Assembly: GCA_913009265.1 (NCBI GenBank)
Contig: CAJVYL010000005.1
Coordinates: 1 to 37,242 of the forward strand
DNA from: an uncultured Methylococcales bacterium
GTDB lineage: Bacteria > Pseudomonadota > Gammaproteobacteria > Methylococcales > Methylomonadaceae
Length of the DNA: 37,242 nt
Direction: 5' to 3'
The notes beneath the pieces are model-generated. The model was not told the origin of the DNA and searched no databases. It worked only from the letters and a program-made list of their open reading frames with translations. This document shows positions 1-10,105 of the stretch, one piece after another. The first letter of the stretch is position 1. Every line of letters starts with the position of its first letter. The translations under genes and the position numbers were made by a program.

Positions 1-53
1 ATAAAAGAATAACGCTTATATAAGCAAGAGCTATACGCATGTTGAATAAAAAA

Positions 54-947
54 TTAACAAAGTTCTGAAAGTAGGGAGTCAATCATGTTTTGTGCTTGTT
101 GCTGATAGCTTGAGCCAAATAAATTAAGATGATTAAGGATATGGTATAAGTTATATAACGTTTTTCGGGTCAAGTAAGCTGAGTCTAAAGGGTAGTATTC
201 ATTATAAGCTGAATAAAAATGAGGACCAAAGCCACCAAATAATTCAGTCATCGCTATATCTGTTTCTCTATCTCCATAGTAACAAGCAGGATCATAGATT
301 ATGGCTTCACCCTGTTTTGTCACTGCTGCATTACCAGACCATAAATCACCATGAAGTAATGAAGGCTGAGGCGTGTAGCCTTTAAAAAAATGATGTAGAG
401 TGTTAGATAAGCGTTTACCTGATTCTATTAAACATCCTTTAAAGTCATTTTGTTCAGCAAGGGATAGTTGAAAGTTTAAACGATTAGTTTGCCAAAAAAT
501 TGGCCATTGCTCAGTTGAAGTATTGATTTGAGGCGTTGAACCAATTGTATTGTTTTGGTGCCAGCCAAAAAATTCTTGAGGAGTTTTATGTAAAGCGGCT
601 AATTGCTGGCCTAGTTGACTGTCAGATTGTTGGTTTCCTGAAAAAAGCTCAATATGTTCTAAAACTAGAAAGGCATGTTCAGACGTTTTGCCAAACAATA
701 TGGGCTTAGGTACTTTGATAGTCTTTGTTTTAGCTATTTCTGCTAAGCCAGCAAACTCAGCTTTAAACATGGGGACTAAATGTGTCTGGTTTAGTTTTAT
801 AAAATAACGATTGTTATTACTTTGTATAAGATAGCCAGAGTTAATACAGCCACCGGAAACAGCTTGTATATCTATTATTTTAAAGGAAGTGTTCGTGGCT
901 AGTTCAATCTGTTTGCTAATAGAGTTCCAACTTTCTGGAGTGGGCAT
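54..947 (-). CDS. Fructosamine kinase family protein
   Basis: 297-aa ORF; fructosamine-kinase/APH-like motifs including LLHGDLWSGN and YDPACYYGDRETDIAM. Confidence 0.9.
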   Translation of the reverse strand: MPTPESWNSISKQIELATNTSFKIIDIQAVSGGCINSGYLIQSNNNRYFIKLNQTHLVPMFKAEFAGLAEIAKTKTIKVPKPILFGKTSEHAFLVLEHIELFSGNQQSDSQLGQQLAALHKTPQEFFGWHQNNTIGSTPQINTSTEQWPIFWQTNRLNFQLSLAEQNDFKGCLIESGKRLSNTLHHFFKGYTPQPSLLHGDLWSGNAAVTKQGEAIIYDPACYYGDRETDIAMTELFGGFGPHFYSAYNEYYPLDSAYLTRKTLYNLYHILNHLNLFGSSYQQQAQNMIDSLLSELC

Positions 948-967
948 AATTAGGCGTTTATATTAAT

Positions 968-1513
968 CTAGTGCTGGTAGCACTTTTGTAAAATAGTACG
1001 GAGTTTTTCTAGTCCTATTTGTCTTGTTAAGGTTATATTTCTTTCGGGGATTTTTTCGGGGTGGGGGTATGAGTCTAAAGCTTTCTCCAAACTTTCTTCT
1101 CTAATAATATGAAGCATGGGGTAGGGCGAACGATTTGTATAGTTTGCTGGATCAGTTTCAGCTTCACCATCAAAGCAATAGTCTGGATGAAAGCTGGCTA
1201 ATTGATAGATGCCTTCATAATGCTGGTCAAATACAAGTGATTCAGCAAGGCTGAGAAAATCAAGGTAATCATCAAAGTGAGTAAAGTTATTTGGAAAAAT
1301 AACTAAAGTTGTTTCTATTGATGAATTGGAATCTAAATGCTGGCACTCTGTAATCACTGATTCCAGACATTGTTCGATATTATCTGATTCTATAACGGCA
1401 TATCGAATGCTGCCTTTGTCATGTTCGCGCTTTGCAAAAGGGCAAATATTGTAGCTAATGATAAAAGAGCTAAGCCACGATTGGGTTTGTTTTATGATGT
1501 TTTCAGTTGGCAT
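968..1513 (-). CDS. DUF1415 family protein
   Basis: 181-aa ORF; N-terminal ICPFAKRE and FHPDYCFDGEAETDPANYTNRSPYPMLHIIRE are typical of DUF1415. Confidence 0.85.
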   Translation of the reverse strand: MPTENIIKQTQSWLSSFIISYNICPFAKREHDKGSIRYAVIESDNIEQCLESVITECQHLDSNSSIETTLVIFPNNFTHFDDYLDFLSLAESLVFDQHYEGIYQLASFHPDYCFDGEAETDPANYTNRSPYPMLHIIREESLEKALDSYPHPEKIPERNITLTRQIGLEKLRTILQKCYQH

Positions 1514-1527
1514 GGGGATGGAGGGTT

Positions 1528-1558
1528 AAAAAAGCCCCTTTGAAAGAGGCTTTTTTTA
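1528..1558 (-). terminator. Rho-independent terminator of the CBS-domain gene (hairpin is symmetric)
   Basis: AAAAAAGCCCCTTTGAAAGAGGCTTTTTTT hairpin with A/T tracts, directly after the CBS ORF stop on the minus strand. Confidence 0.75.
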
Positions 1559-1565
1559 AAAGCAT

Positions 1566-2033
1566 TTAACTGTGACTTGTTCCTTCTGAGATGCGCTGTT
1601 CTCTTAGTTCTTTCGCATGTTCAACTTTAGAGAAAACTCTAAGAATATCTGTAGAAGATAAAATCCCAACCAGTTTATCACCTTGAGTAACAGGTAACGC
1701 TCCAAGTTTGTGATTCGCCATTGTGGCTGCAGCATCTGATGCTAATGTGTCAGGTGATACGGAAACAACACCTCGACGCATAATGTTTTGTACTTTTTTA
1801 GGTATAACGTGAAGCTCTGTACCTTCCTTATTGGATTCAATAGCATTAGAGTTGCTTTTTGGTCCTAGAGCTTTGTACATATCTCTATCCGAAACCATAC
1901 CAACAACTTTGCCTTTTTCGATAACGGGTAAGTGTCTGACTTTTTCGTAATGAATCAAAAAGAATACACGATCAATCATATCGTGTGGTTCAACAGTAAA
2001 CACAGTGGAAGTCATTAATTCTTCAACGCGCAT
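1566..2033 (-). CDS. CBS-domain pair protein
   Basis: 155-aa ORF with two CBS units (VRHLPVIEKGKVVGMVSDRD; LGALPVTQGDKLVGILSSTDILR). Confidence 0.9.
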   Translation of the reverse strand: MRVEELMTSTVFTVEPHDMIDRVFFLIHYEKVRHLPVIEKGKVVGMVSDRDMYKALGPKSNSNAIESNKEGTELHVIPKKVQNIMRRGVVSVSPDTLASDAAATMANHKLGALPVTQGDKLVGILSSTDILRVFSKVEHAKELREQRISEGTSHS

Positions 2034-2258
2034 GAAAATCCCCTCTTAAAATAAATATAGATTACAAATTGAGTACATAAAATTGATAGTAGTTCTTAAT
2101 AGTTAAGAGTGAAATCCTCATTCCCTTTAAAGTGCTCTATTTATTTTATGTACGTTCCATACCACTAAGAATAAGGAAGTTATAAGGTTTTTACAAGTTG
2201 TTAAGCTAAGTGAATTAAAAGCTTTATGTATTTAAGGTGTAGAGCTGGTATGCAGGTC

Positions 2259-2284
2259 ATTGATTTGTATATATACAAATCAAT
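2259..2284. repeat. Perfect 26-bp palindrome ATTGATTTGTATATATACAAATCAAT
   Basis: Read directly; every position is complementary about the centre; lies in the 399-bp CBS/adk intergenic region. Confidence 0.95.
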
Positions 2285-2408
2285 TTATGTGCCGAAAAAA
2301 TAAATCGAGACTTTTTAGCTGTATTGCGATGTTTCTAATTCAATGCTAATTGAGATAAAATAACGTTATCAAATAAATGTCTGACTATAAAAGTATACAG
2401 ATAGTTAA

Positions 2409-3068
<660 letters not shown>

Positions 3069-3145
3069 TAAAATTTATATAGGCACTTGGTTTGTTAGGA
3101 AATAATAGCTCAAGTGGTTTTAATTGTTGTTTAGAGGTGTGTTGA

Positions 3146-4168
3146 GTGTCAAAAAAAGTTGATGTAGCTGTTGTAGGTGCAACTGGTGCAGTTGGGGAAG
3201 CCATGTTGTCAATTCTGGAAGAGCGTAATTTTCCAGTTGGTAATGTATATGCTTTAGCAAGTAGTCGATCAGTAGGTAAGCGTATTCCTTTTAAAGGAAG
3301 TTCTATTATTGTTGAAGATTTGGCCGAGTTTGATTTTTCAAAAGCGCAAATTGGATTGTTTTCAGCAGGGGCTTCAATTTCAAGAGAATATGCACCGATA
3401 GCTGCGGCTAAAGGTTGTATCGTTATTGATAATACCTCTGAATTTCGTTATGACGACGATATTCCTTTAGTTGTACCTGAAGTAAATCCAGAAAAAATTT
3501 CTGATTATCAAATACGTGGGATCATAGCTAATCCAAATTGTTCAACCATTCAAATGTTGGTTGCATTAAAGCCAATTTATGATGCTGTAGGTATTGATCG
3601 TATTAACGTGTGCACCTATCAGGCAGTTTCAGGTACAGGAAAAGAAGCGATAGAAGAGGTGGTTAAACAGACTGCTCAATTGCTAAATGGTAAACCTATT
3701 ACAACAGAGGTTTATCCTAAACAAATAGCATTTAATGTATTGCCTCAAATTGATGTGTTTATGGATAACGGCTATACCAAAGAAGAAATGAAAATGGTAT
3801 GGGAAACTCAAAAAATATTTGGTGATACTGAGATTCAAGTAAATCCAACTGCAGTACGTGTTCCTGTTTTTTATGGGCATTCTGAAGCAGTACATATTGA
3901 AACAAAAGAAAAGATTGAAGTAGAGGCTGTGCGTCAATTATTAAGTGAAGCACCGGGTGTGACCGTTATGGATGAACGTGTAGATGGTGGATATCCTACG
4001 GCAGTAACTGAGTCTTCAGGCAATGATGATGTGTTTGTTGGAAGAATTAGGGAAGATATTTCTCATCCCCAAGGTGTTGATTTGTGGGTGGTTGGGGATA
4101 ATGTCCGTAAAGGTGCTGCATTAAATAGCATACAAATTGCAGAAGAGCTGGTAAAAAAATTCATCTAG
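3146..4168 (+). CDS. asd: Aspartate-semialdehyde dehydrogenase
   Basis: 340 aa, GTG start; VGATGAVGEAMLSIL, NPNCSTIQM active-site Cys, RVPVFYGHSEAVHIET. Confidence 0.97.
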   Translation: MSKKVDVAVVGATGAVGEAMLSILEERNFPVGNVYALASSRSVGKRIPFKGSSIIVEDLAEFDFSKAQIGLFSAGASISREYAPIAAAKGCIVIDNTSEFRYDDDIPLVVPEVNPEKISDYQIRGIIANPNCSTIQMLVALKPIYDAVGIDRINVCTYQAVSGTGKEAIEEVVKQTAQLLNGKPITTEVYPKQIAFNVLPQIDVFMDNGYTKEEMKMVWETQKIFGDTEIQVNPTAVRVPVFYGHSEAVHIETKEKIEVEAVRQLLSEAPGVTVMDERVDGGYPTAVTESSGNDDVFVGRIREDISHPQGVDLWVVGDNVRKGAALNSIQIAEELVKKFI

Positions 4169-4237
4169 TCTAAGCTTAGTTAATATATACATAGCCACTT
4201 AAACTAGATGGAGATATTTTTATAGTTTAGTGGTTTT

Positions 4238-4323
4238 GATAACGATTATTAAAAACCCAAGGTTTATCGCAATCCGGAAATAAGCATTGTTGAGCTTGTT
4301 TTTTGATAAATATAATCGTTATC
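4238..4323. repeat. 12-bp perfect inverted repeat GATAACGATTAT/ATAATCGTTATC with nested TTTATC/GATAAA, upstream of fimV
   Basis: Arms 4238-4249 and 4312-4323; nested arms 4263-4268 and 4305-4310. Confidence 0.8.
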
Positions 4324-4343
4324 CTATTTTCTAAGATTCAACG

Positions 4344-4364
4344 AAAACCTAATTATAGGTTTTT
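4344..4364 (+). terminator. Terminator/attenuator-like hairpin in the fimV leader
   Basis: AAAACCTA-ATTA-TAGGTTTT followed by one further T; 8-bp AT-rich stem. Confidence 0.45.
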
Positions 4365-4438
4365 GCAGTTGCTTATCTAATTGTTAGATAGCTTAATGAG
4401 GTTTGAGACTGTGGTAAAAATTTGTAAAGGAGAGGATT

Positions 4439-7237
4439 GTGCGCAATTTAACTAAAACTATAGCGGCTGTATCATTACTGATGCCAGCAAGTGCCTATTC
4501 TTTAGGTATTGGTGATATTAAATTGCACTCAGCTCTAAATCAGAAGTTGGATGCAGAAATTGCATTGCTTGTTTCAGCTGGCGAAAATATTTCTGATATT
4601 AAAGTGAGGTTAGCTTCACCTGATAAATTTGATGAGGCAGGAGTACCTTGGAGTTATTTTCTTTCAAAAATTAAATTTAAAGCAGTGACTCAAGCTGATG
4701 GCTCAACACTTGTTAAGTTGAGTTCAAATGAAGCTTTAAGAGAGCCATTTTTAGACTTTCTATTAGAAGTTACTTGGGCTTCTGGTAATTTATATCGTGA
4801 ATTTACTGTTTTAGTTGACCCTCCTGTTAGCTACAAGAAAGCAACTATTCCTGTTATTCAAAAACCACAGCAAGCTGTCGCACCCACTTATGCTGAGCAG
4901 CCTGTAAAAATAATCAACAGAGATGTTGAAGGTGTGTCTCAAACATCCGTAGGGCAATACGGGCCGACAACAAAGAGGGACTCTCTTTGGAAAATTGCTG
5001 AAAAAACCAATGTTTATGATGATGTGTCTATAGAGCAGATGATGATGTCTATCTATGAGGCAAACCCTAGAGCATTTTATAAGAAAAATGTGAACGCTCT
5101 GATGGCAGGGCAAACATTAAAGATTCCTGAGAAGGAAGTTATTCTTAAGTTGTCAAAAAAACAAGCTCTAGCGGCCTTTAAGCAACAAGATGATGTATGG
5201 AGTGGTCGTGTTGCTAAAAAGGAAAGCCAGTCGAACATAGATGATAGCCAGCTTGCTAGTCAATTAGAGTTAGAAGCACCTGTGTTAGATGAAATTGGTG
5301 ATATTGCTAATGTGGTAACGGATAATAAAACTACGGCTAAACAAATTGTTGATTCTGAAATAGATGATTCTAAAGTAGCTAGTAGTGATGAAGGGTTAGC
5401 TCTACAAGCTAGGATGGATAAGTTAGAGCAACAATTAGTGATGATGCAGAAAATTCTTATCTTAAAGGATGAGAAAATTGCAACATTACAAAATAAAAAA
5501 CAAATTGAATCTGGCGATAAAACAGTACAAGCTACTGAAGTGGCTGAGCCTGTTGTAACACCAGAAACAGTAGAGCCAGGCAAAGTTAAAATAAAAACAC
5601 TTGCCGATATTCAAGCTGAAAAAGAGGCAACTAAAATAGCTTCTATTGAGGCTGCTAAAAAGCCAGTTGAAGTAGCTAAGGTTTTACCTGAGAAAACAGC
5701 TGCTAAGGTTGAGCCGGTTAAAAAGCCAAAACTAAAACCGAAAACAAAGCTTAAACTTAAGCCTGCACCTGTTGTTGAAGAAGAAACCGATTATTTAACG
5801 CTTGCTATTGGTGGGGGCAGTGCGCTTATTTTAGGTATTCTTGGAGTCCTTTGGTGGCGTAGAAGAACCGTTGAGGAAGAAGATGATCATGAAAGTATGT
5901 TCGCAACGGCAAGTGAAATTAGTTTACCAGATTCCCCTGATTCCCCAGAGTCTCCTGATGAAGAGCTATCTATTCCTGTTGCAGATGATTCATCTTTATA
6001 TAATGTAGGAACAGTAGGGGAAAGTTCATTTTTAAGCGAATTTACTCCAAGTGATTTTGATGCTTTTGATACAGATCAAAGTGAAGTAGATCCTGTTTCT
6101 GAAGCAGATGTTTATTTGGCTTATGGGCGATATCAGCAAGCTGAAGATTTAATGCTTCAGGCAATTAAAGATTTTCCAGCGCGAGATGAGTGTAAGTTAA
6201 AATTACTAGAAATATACTTTACTAATGAGAATAAAAGCTCTTTTGAAAGTTATGCAAAAGAGTTGATTGCAGAAGGGAAACCTGGAGATGGCGCGTTTTG
6301 GGATAAAGTTGTAGAAATGGGAAGAGAAATCGATCCTGATTCAGCTTTATATACTGATAAAGCGAGTTTTGAATCTGTCGATTTAGAAAAAGAACAGAAG
6401 CCGGAAAGTGAGCAAGTAGCACTTGACGAGGTTAAAGGTGAAACTTCAAATATTGAAGCTTCAGAGGCAGACTCTGATTTTGATTTATCTGTTTTTGAAG
6501 ATGCAGATATAGCTGATGAGGCTACAGATAGTTCTATAGTAAATGCAATAGAAGTGCAAGATGCCTCAACAGCCCTTAATGAAGAGGCTGCTGTAGCTGA
6601 TGAAAATGTACTGGACTTTGATTTAAGTGTTTTTGATCTTGATGGTACAGATGAGGAAAAACCTGAAATTAGTGCGACTGAAGCTGAAAGTGTTGAGTCA
6701 ATTGAGTTCGATTTAAGTTCTGATTCTGCCGTTACTTCTGAGCCTGAAGAAATAAAGATTGAAGAACCTAGTGAAGCAGCAGATGCTGAGTCTTTTGACT
6801 TTGATTTTGATTCGGGAACAGAAACAGAAGAAACTTCGGTTGAACCTGAAGTGATTGATTTGGCATCTGAAACTGATATCGATATAGATTTAGAAAGTTT
6901 CGACTTTTCATCTGATAATAAGCAAGAAGATAACACTGCACTAAATATTGATGATGAAATTGAAGTTGTTGATAATAGTGGGGTGGACGACTTTGAATTT
7001 GATTTCGATACACCTGAAATAGCTCCAGCCCCTGCTGCTGATCCAGTTGTTAGTTTGGATGAAAGTGTTTCTGATTTAACTGATATGGATGAGCTAGAAA
7101 CTAAGTTGGATTTGGCTAAAGCTTATATAGATATGGGTGATGCCGATGCAGCAGTCGATATTGCTAAAGAGATATTAAAAAAAGGAAGCGCGGAACAAAA
7201 ACAAGCTGCACAAGAGATTATTGACCAGTTAAAGTAA
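4439..7237 (+). CDS. fimV: FimV-family polar protein (LysM, TM segment, acidic C-terminal region, C-terminal TPR-like domain)
   Basis: 932 aa; GTG start after AAAGGAGAGGA; N-terminal LGIGDIKLHSALNQKLDAEI, LysM-like region, TM followed by WWRRR, C-terminal LDLAKAYIDMGDADAA. Confidence 0.93.
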   Translation: MRNLTKTIAAVSLLMPASAYSLGIGDIKLHSALNQKLDAEIALLVSAGENISDIKVRLASPDKFDEAGVPWSYFLSKIKFKAVTQADGSTLVKLSSNEALREPFLDFLLEVTWASGNLYREFTVLVDPPVSYKKATIPVIQKPQQAVAPTYAEQPVKIINRDVEGVSQTSVGQYGPTTKRDSLWKIAEKTNVYDDVSIEQMMMSIYEANPRAFYKKNVNALMAGQTLKIPEKEVILKLSKKQALAAFKQQDDVWSGRVAKKESQSNIDDSQLASQLELEAPVLDEIGDIANVVTDNKTTAKQIVDSEIDDSKVASSDEGLALQARMDKLEQQLVMMQKILILKDEKIATLQNKKQIESGDKTVQATEVAEPVVTPETVEPGKVKIKTLADIQAEKEATKIASIEAAKKPVEVAKVLPEKTAAKVEPVKKPKLKPKTKLKLKPAPVVEEETDYLTLAIGGGSALILGILGVLWWRRRTVEEEDDHESMFATASEISLPDSPDSPESPDEELSIPVADDSSLYNVGTVGESSFLSEFTPSDFDAFDTDQSEVDPVSEADVYLAYGRYQQAEDLMLQAIKDFPARDECKLKLLEIYFTNENKSSFESYAKELIAEGKPGDGAFWDKVVEMGREIDPDSALYTDKASFESVDLEKEQKPESEQVALDEVKGETSNIEASEADSDFDLSVFEDADIADEATDSSIVNAIEVQDASTALNEEAAVADENVLDFDLSVFDLDGTDEEKPEISATEAESVESIEFDLSSDSAVTSEPEEIKIEEPSEAADAESFDFDFDSGTETEETSVEPEVIDLASETDIDIDLESFDFSSDNKQEDNTALNIDDEIEVVDNSGVDDFEFDFDTPEIAPAPAADPVVSLDESVSDLTDMDELETKLDLAKAYIDMGDADAAVDIAKEILKKGSAEQKQAAQEIIDQLK

Positions 7238-7259
7238 TTAATTCAGCTGTATTTATTAA

Positions 7260-7287
7260 TAAAAAAAGCCCTGACAGGGCTTTTTTT
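7260..7287. terminator. Bidirectional intrinsic terminator between convergent fimV and REC-Hpt gene
   Basis: AAAAAAAGCCCTGACAGGGCTTTTTTT. Confidence 0.9.
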
Positions 7288-7318
7288 ATGCCAAATTGAA
7301 AGATAAAAATAGAGAAGA

Positions 7319-8074
7319 TTACAAAGATTGTAGCTGCATAAATATGCTTTCTTTTTGTAAAATAAAAGAAGCTATTTTATTTTTAAGTAAGTCAAATTTA
7401 GTAGTGGTTAGGTGTTTTTCGTGCTTTATAAGGCTACTTTCTAAATCGTTTGCAAGTTCTTGTATGTCCAAAAAACCACAGAAACTGACGGAGCCGTGAA
7501 GTTTATGTGTTATATCTTTAGCAAGAGCAAGCTGGTTAGCTTTTAACGCTTGCTCTATAAGTGATGACTGTTCTGGTAGTTCAACAAATAATTTGTTAAA
7601 TATAGTTGTTGCTAGTGCTATATTTCCAGATGATCTTTGTAATAAAGAGCTAACGTAATCAGTTTCTGCTAACGTGGGGGCGATTGTTGTTGCTACAGGA
7701 TTTGGAAGCCATAATGAAAATAATTCATCTAATTGTTCTAATAAAATAGGTTTTATCAGACATTCATTAAACTTATCGTCAATAAGTGTTTTTTGTTCAT
7801 CGTTATGAAGCTGTGCTGTTATTGCAATAACGGGAGTAGATAGATTAATAGCATTATCTTCTTTAATAATTTTTATTAGCTCTAGACCGCTATAAAAAGG
7901 CATATGGATATCAAGTAAGATAAGGTCGTATTTATATTGTTGCAGGTAGTTAAGGGCTATTTTTCCATCAGCGGCAAAGGTTAAATTACTATATTTCTCT
8001 TCTAATTGTGACTGTAATAAAAATCGATTAATTTCATTGTCGTCAGCAATAAAAATGGAAGCAGAGTTATTCAT
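7319..8074 (-). CDS. Response regulator receiver + Hpt domain protein
   Basis: 251 aa; REC motifs (ADDNEINR, LILLDIHMPFYSG) and Hpt motif (AKDITHKLHGSVSFCG); no kinase core. Confidence 0.85.
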   Translation of the reverse strand: MNNSASIFIADDNEINRFLLQSQLEEKYSNLTFAADGKIALNYLQQYKYDLILLDIHMPFYSGLELIKIIKEDNAINLSTPVIAITAQLHNDEQKTLIDDKFNECLIKPILLEQLDELFSLWLPNPVATTIAPTLAETDYVSSLLQRSSGNIALATTIFNKLFVELPEQSSLIEQALKANQLALAKDITHKLHGSVSFCGFLDIQELANDLESSLIKHEKHLTTTKFDLLKNKIASFILQKESIFMQLQSL

Positions 8075-8306
8075 TATTGGTAAGAATTTTAAAGTTAAAA
8101 TATGCCCTGTTTTTGTTTAGGGAATGGTTATATAGAAGAAGTAAAAATTATTTTTATTGACTATTTTAGTGAATGCTAATATTCTAACGGCATGTATCTT
8201 AATCAGTCCTTGTTATTTAATTCTTATAATAAAGGCTGATCAAGTTTTTTCAAAATGCAAAACAATAATAATAGCGCATTTTCAATATAAATATGAGGAT
8301 AAAGTT

Positions 8307-9581
8307 ATGGCTAGAATAGTTATCTTAGGTGCTGGTATCGGTGGTGTTCCCATGGCCTATGAAATGCAAGAGATGGTAGGTAAAGATCATGAAGTCATTA
8401 GTATTTCAGATTCCCCTACTTTTCACTTTGTACCATCTAACCCTTGGATCCCACCCAAATGGCGTAAACCTGAAGATTTGAAGGTTGAACTTGCTCCTGT
8501 TATGAAAAAGAAAGGAATTGAGTTTATTCAAAAGGCTGCGACTAAAGTTGATCCTGAAAATAATCAAATAGAAATGGCTGATGGTTCGGTAGTTGCGTAT
8601 GATTTTTTAATTATTGCAACAGGTCCTCGTTTAGCATTTGATGAAGTTCCAGGCTTAGGACCAGAAGGATATACCTCTTCAGTTTGTCATGTAGATCATG
8701 CAGAAATTGCCTCTAGAGATTGGGATGAGTTTATGGAAGACCCTGGGCCAATCGTAATTGGCGCCGTTCAAGGGGCTTCTTGTTTTGGGCCAGCTTATGA
8801 ATATATGATGATCTTGGAAACTGAATTACGAAAAAGAAAAATTCGTGACCAAGTACCCATTACATTTGTAACGTCAGAACCATATATTGGTCACTTAGGT
8901 TTGGGTGGTGTTGGTGATACCAAAGGGATGTTAGAAAGTGCCTTGCGTGAAAAGACTATCAATTGGGTGACAAATGCCAAAGTTGATAAAATTGAAGATG
9001 GCATGATGTATGTTACTGAAGTCGACGAAAATTCAGAAGACAAGAAAAAGCATGAACTTCCATTTAAACATTCTATGATGCTTCCTGCATTTACAGGAAT
9101 TGATGCGGTTAGAAATTCAGGTGCAGAAGGTTTAACTAATCCTAGGGGGTTTGTACTGGTTGATAAGTATCAGCGTAACCCAACTTTTAACAATGTTTAT
9201 TCGGTTGGTGTTTGTGTTGCTTTGCCACCTGTTGAAAAAACACCTGTTCCAGTAGGCACGCCCAAAACAGGTTATATGATTGAATCAATGGTGACAGCAA
9301 CGGCTCATAACATTAAAGATCAATTAGCTGGAAAAGAGCCTTCTGATATTCCAAGTCTCAGTGCCTTGTGTCTAGCTGATTTGGGTGATACCGGTGTGGC
9401 ATTTTTAGCAGTTCCACAAATTCCACCAAGAAATACTACATGGTCAAATCATGGTCGTTGGGTGCATGTAGCTAAAATAGGTTTTGAAAAATATTTTATG
9501 CGTAAAATAAGAAAAGGTATTAGTGAGCCTTTTTATGAAAGAATGATGCTTAAAATTATGGGCGTTGTTCGTTTAAAGTAG
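8307..9581 (+). CDS. Sulfide:quinone oxidoreductase-like NAD(P)/FAD-dependent oxidoreductase
   Basis: [20 protein letters not shown] Rossmann motif and SQR-like C-terminal region ([20 protein letters not shown]). ATG at 8307 with upstream GAGGA preferred over the ORF-track start at 8157. Confidence 0.82.
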   Translation: MARIVILGAGIGGVPMAYEMQEMVGKDHEVISISDSPTFHFVPSNPWIPPKWRKPEDLKVELAPVMKKKGIEFIQKAATKVDPENNQIEMADGSVVAYDFLIIATGPRLAFDEVPGLGPEGYTSSVCHVDHAEIASRDWDEFMEDPGPIVIGAVQGASCFGPAYEYMMILETELRKRKIRDQVPITFVTSEPYIGHLGLGGVGDTKGMLESALREKTINWVTNAKVDKIEDGMMYVTEVDENSEDKKKHELPFKHSMMLPAFTGIDAVRNSGAEGLTNPRGFVLVDKYQRNPTFNNVYSVGVCVALPPVEKTPVPVGTPKTGYMIESMVTATAHNIKDQLAGKEPSDIPSLSALCLADLGDTGVAFLAVPQIPPRNTTWSNHGRWVHVAKIGFEKYFMRKIRKGISEPFYERMMLKIMGVVRLK

Positions 9582-9589
9582 GAGATAAA

Positions 9590-9790
9590 ATGACTATAGA
9601 ACGATGGGTGATGGCTGTTGCGGGGACATTTATATTAATAAGTGTTAATTTAGCGGTTTTTTATTCAATTAACTGGTTATGGTTTACTGGTTTTGTTGGG
9701 TTGAATTTGTTACAAGCGGCTTTCACAGGGTTTTGCCCTTTAGCCATTGTTTTAAAAAAAATGGGTGTTAAGTCTGGTTGCGCATTTTAA
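9590..9790 (+). CDS. DUF2892 (YgaP-like) small membrane protein
   Basis: 66 aa, two TM segments, [21 protein letters not shown] signature. Confidence 0.85.
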   Translation: MTIERWVMAVAGTFILISVNLAVFYSINWLWFTGFVGLNLLQAAFTGFCPLAIVLKKMGVKSGCAF

Positions 9791-9820
9791 TAGAGTTTAC
9801 GCTGTAGACGTCTATTAAAA
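9785..9820. repeat. Inverted repeat TTTTAATAGA...TCTATTAAAA with inner stem GTTTAC/GTAGAC
   Basis: 10-bp perfect outer arms (9785-9794, 9811-9820); overlaps the stop codon of the DUF2892 gene. Confidence 0.75.
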
Positions 9821-9829
9821 AATAGATTG

Positions 9830-9864
9830 AAAGGGAGTAAAGCAATGCTTTACTCCCTTTTTTT
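9830..9864. terminator. Strong intrinsic terminator before the fliL operon
   Basis: AAAGGGAGTAAAGCAATGCTTTACTCCCTTTTTTT. Confidence 0.92.
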
Positions 9865-10105
9865 GTTGTGTCTAAACAGGAAATGGAATTTTATTGTATA
9901 TTTTTAAAAATATTTTTTTCTTGCGTTAGCGTATGATTCCAAAATATCTATCTATTTGCTTAAAGTGCGGCGAAATTAACAGTTTGCACTATAATTCTAT
10001 AATATTCCGATTGCTCTAAAGTAATTAAATTTAATACTCTCTTTAAATGGCTAACAGGATTTATCTGGAGTTTTTATATTATTGAATTTTATGGCTATTA
10101 GTTAG

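Noticed and set aside
3683-3953. Minus-strand ORFs within asd
   Set aside because: Overlap a well-conserved asd coding region; Phe/Tyr/His-rich translations lacking any family signature.
6250-6936. 228-aa minus-strand Ser-rich ORF antisense to fimV
   Set aside because: Mirror of the GAT/GAA/TCT-rich acidic fimV coding sequence; low-complexity Ser/Lys translation with no domain; fimV frame is clearly the real one.
7296-7499. Plus-strand 67-aa ORF after fimV
   Set aside because: Antisense to the REC-Hpt gene and downstream of a strong terminator; no recognisable motif.
8157-8306. N-terminal extension of the SQR-like ORF (50 aa)
   Set aside because: The Rossmann GxGxxG motif begins at [13 protein letters not shown] 8307 has a Shine-Dalgarno and the extension is not typical of the family.
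9970-10000. TGCGGCGAAATTAACAGTTTGCA as a sigma-54 promoter
   Set aside because: GG to GC spacing is 15 nt rather than 10, inconsistent with -24/-12 geometry.
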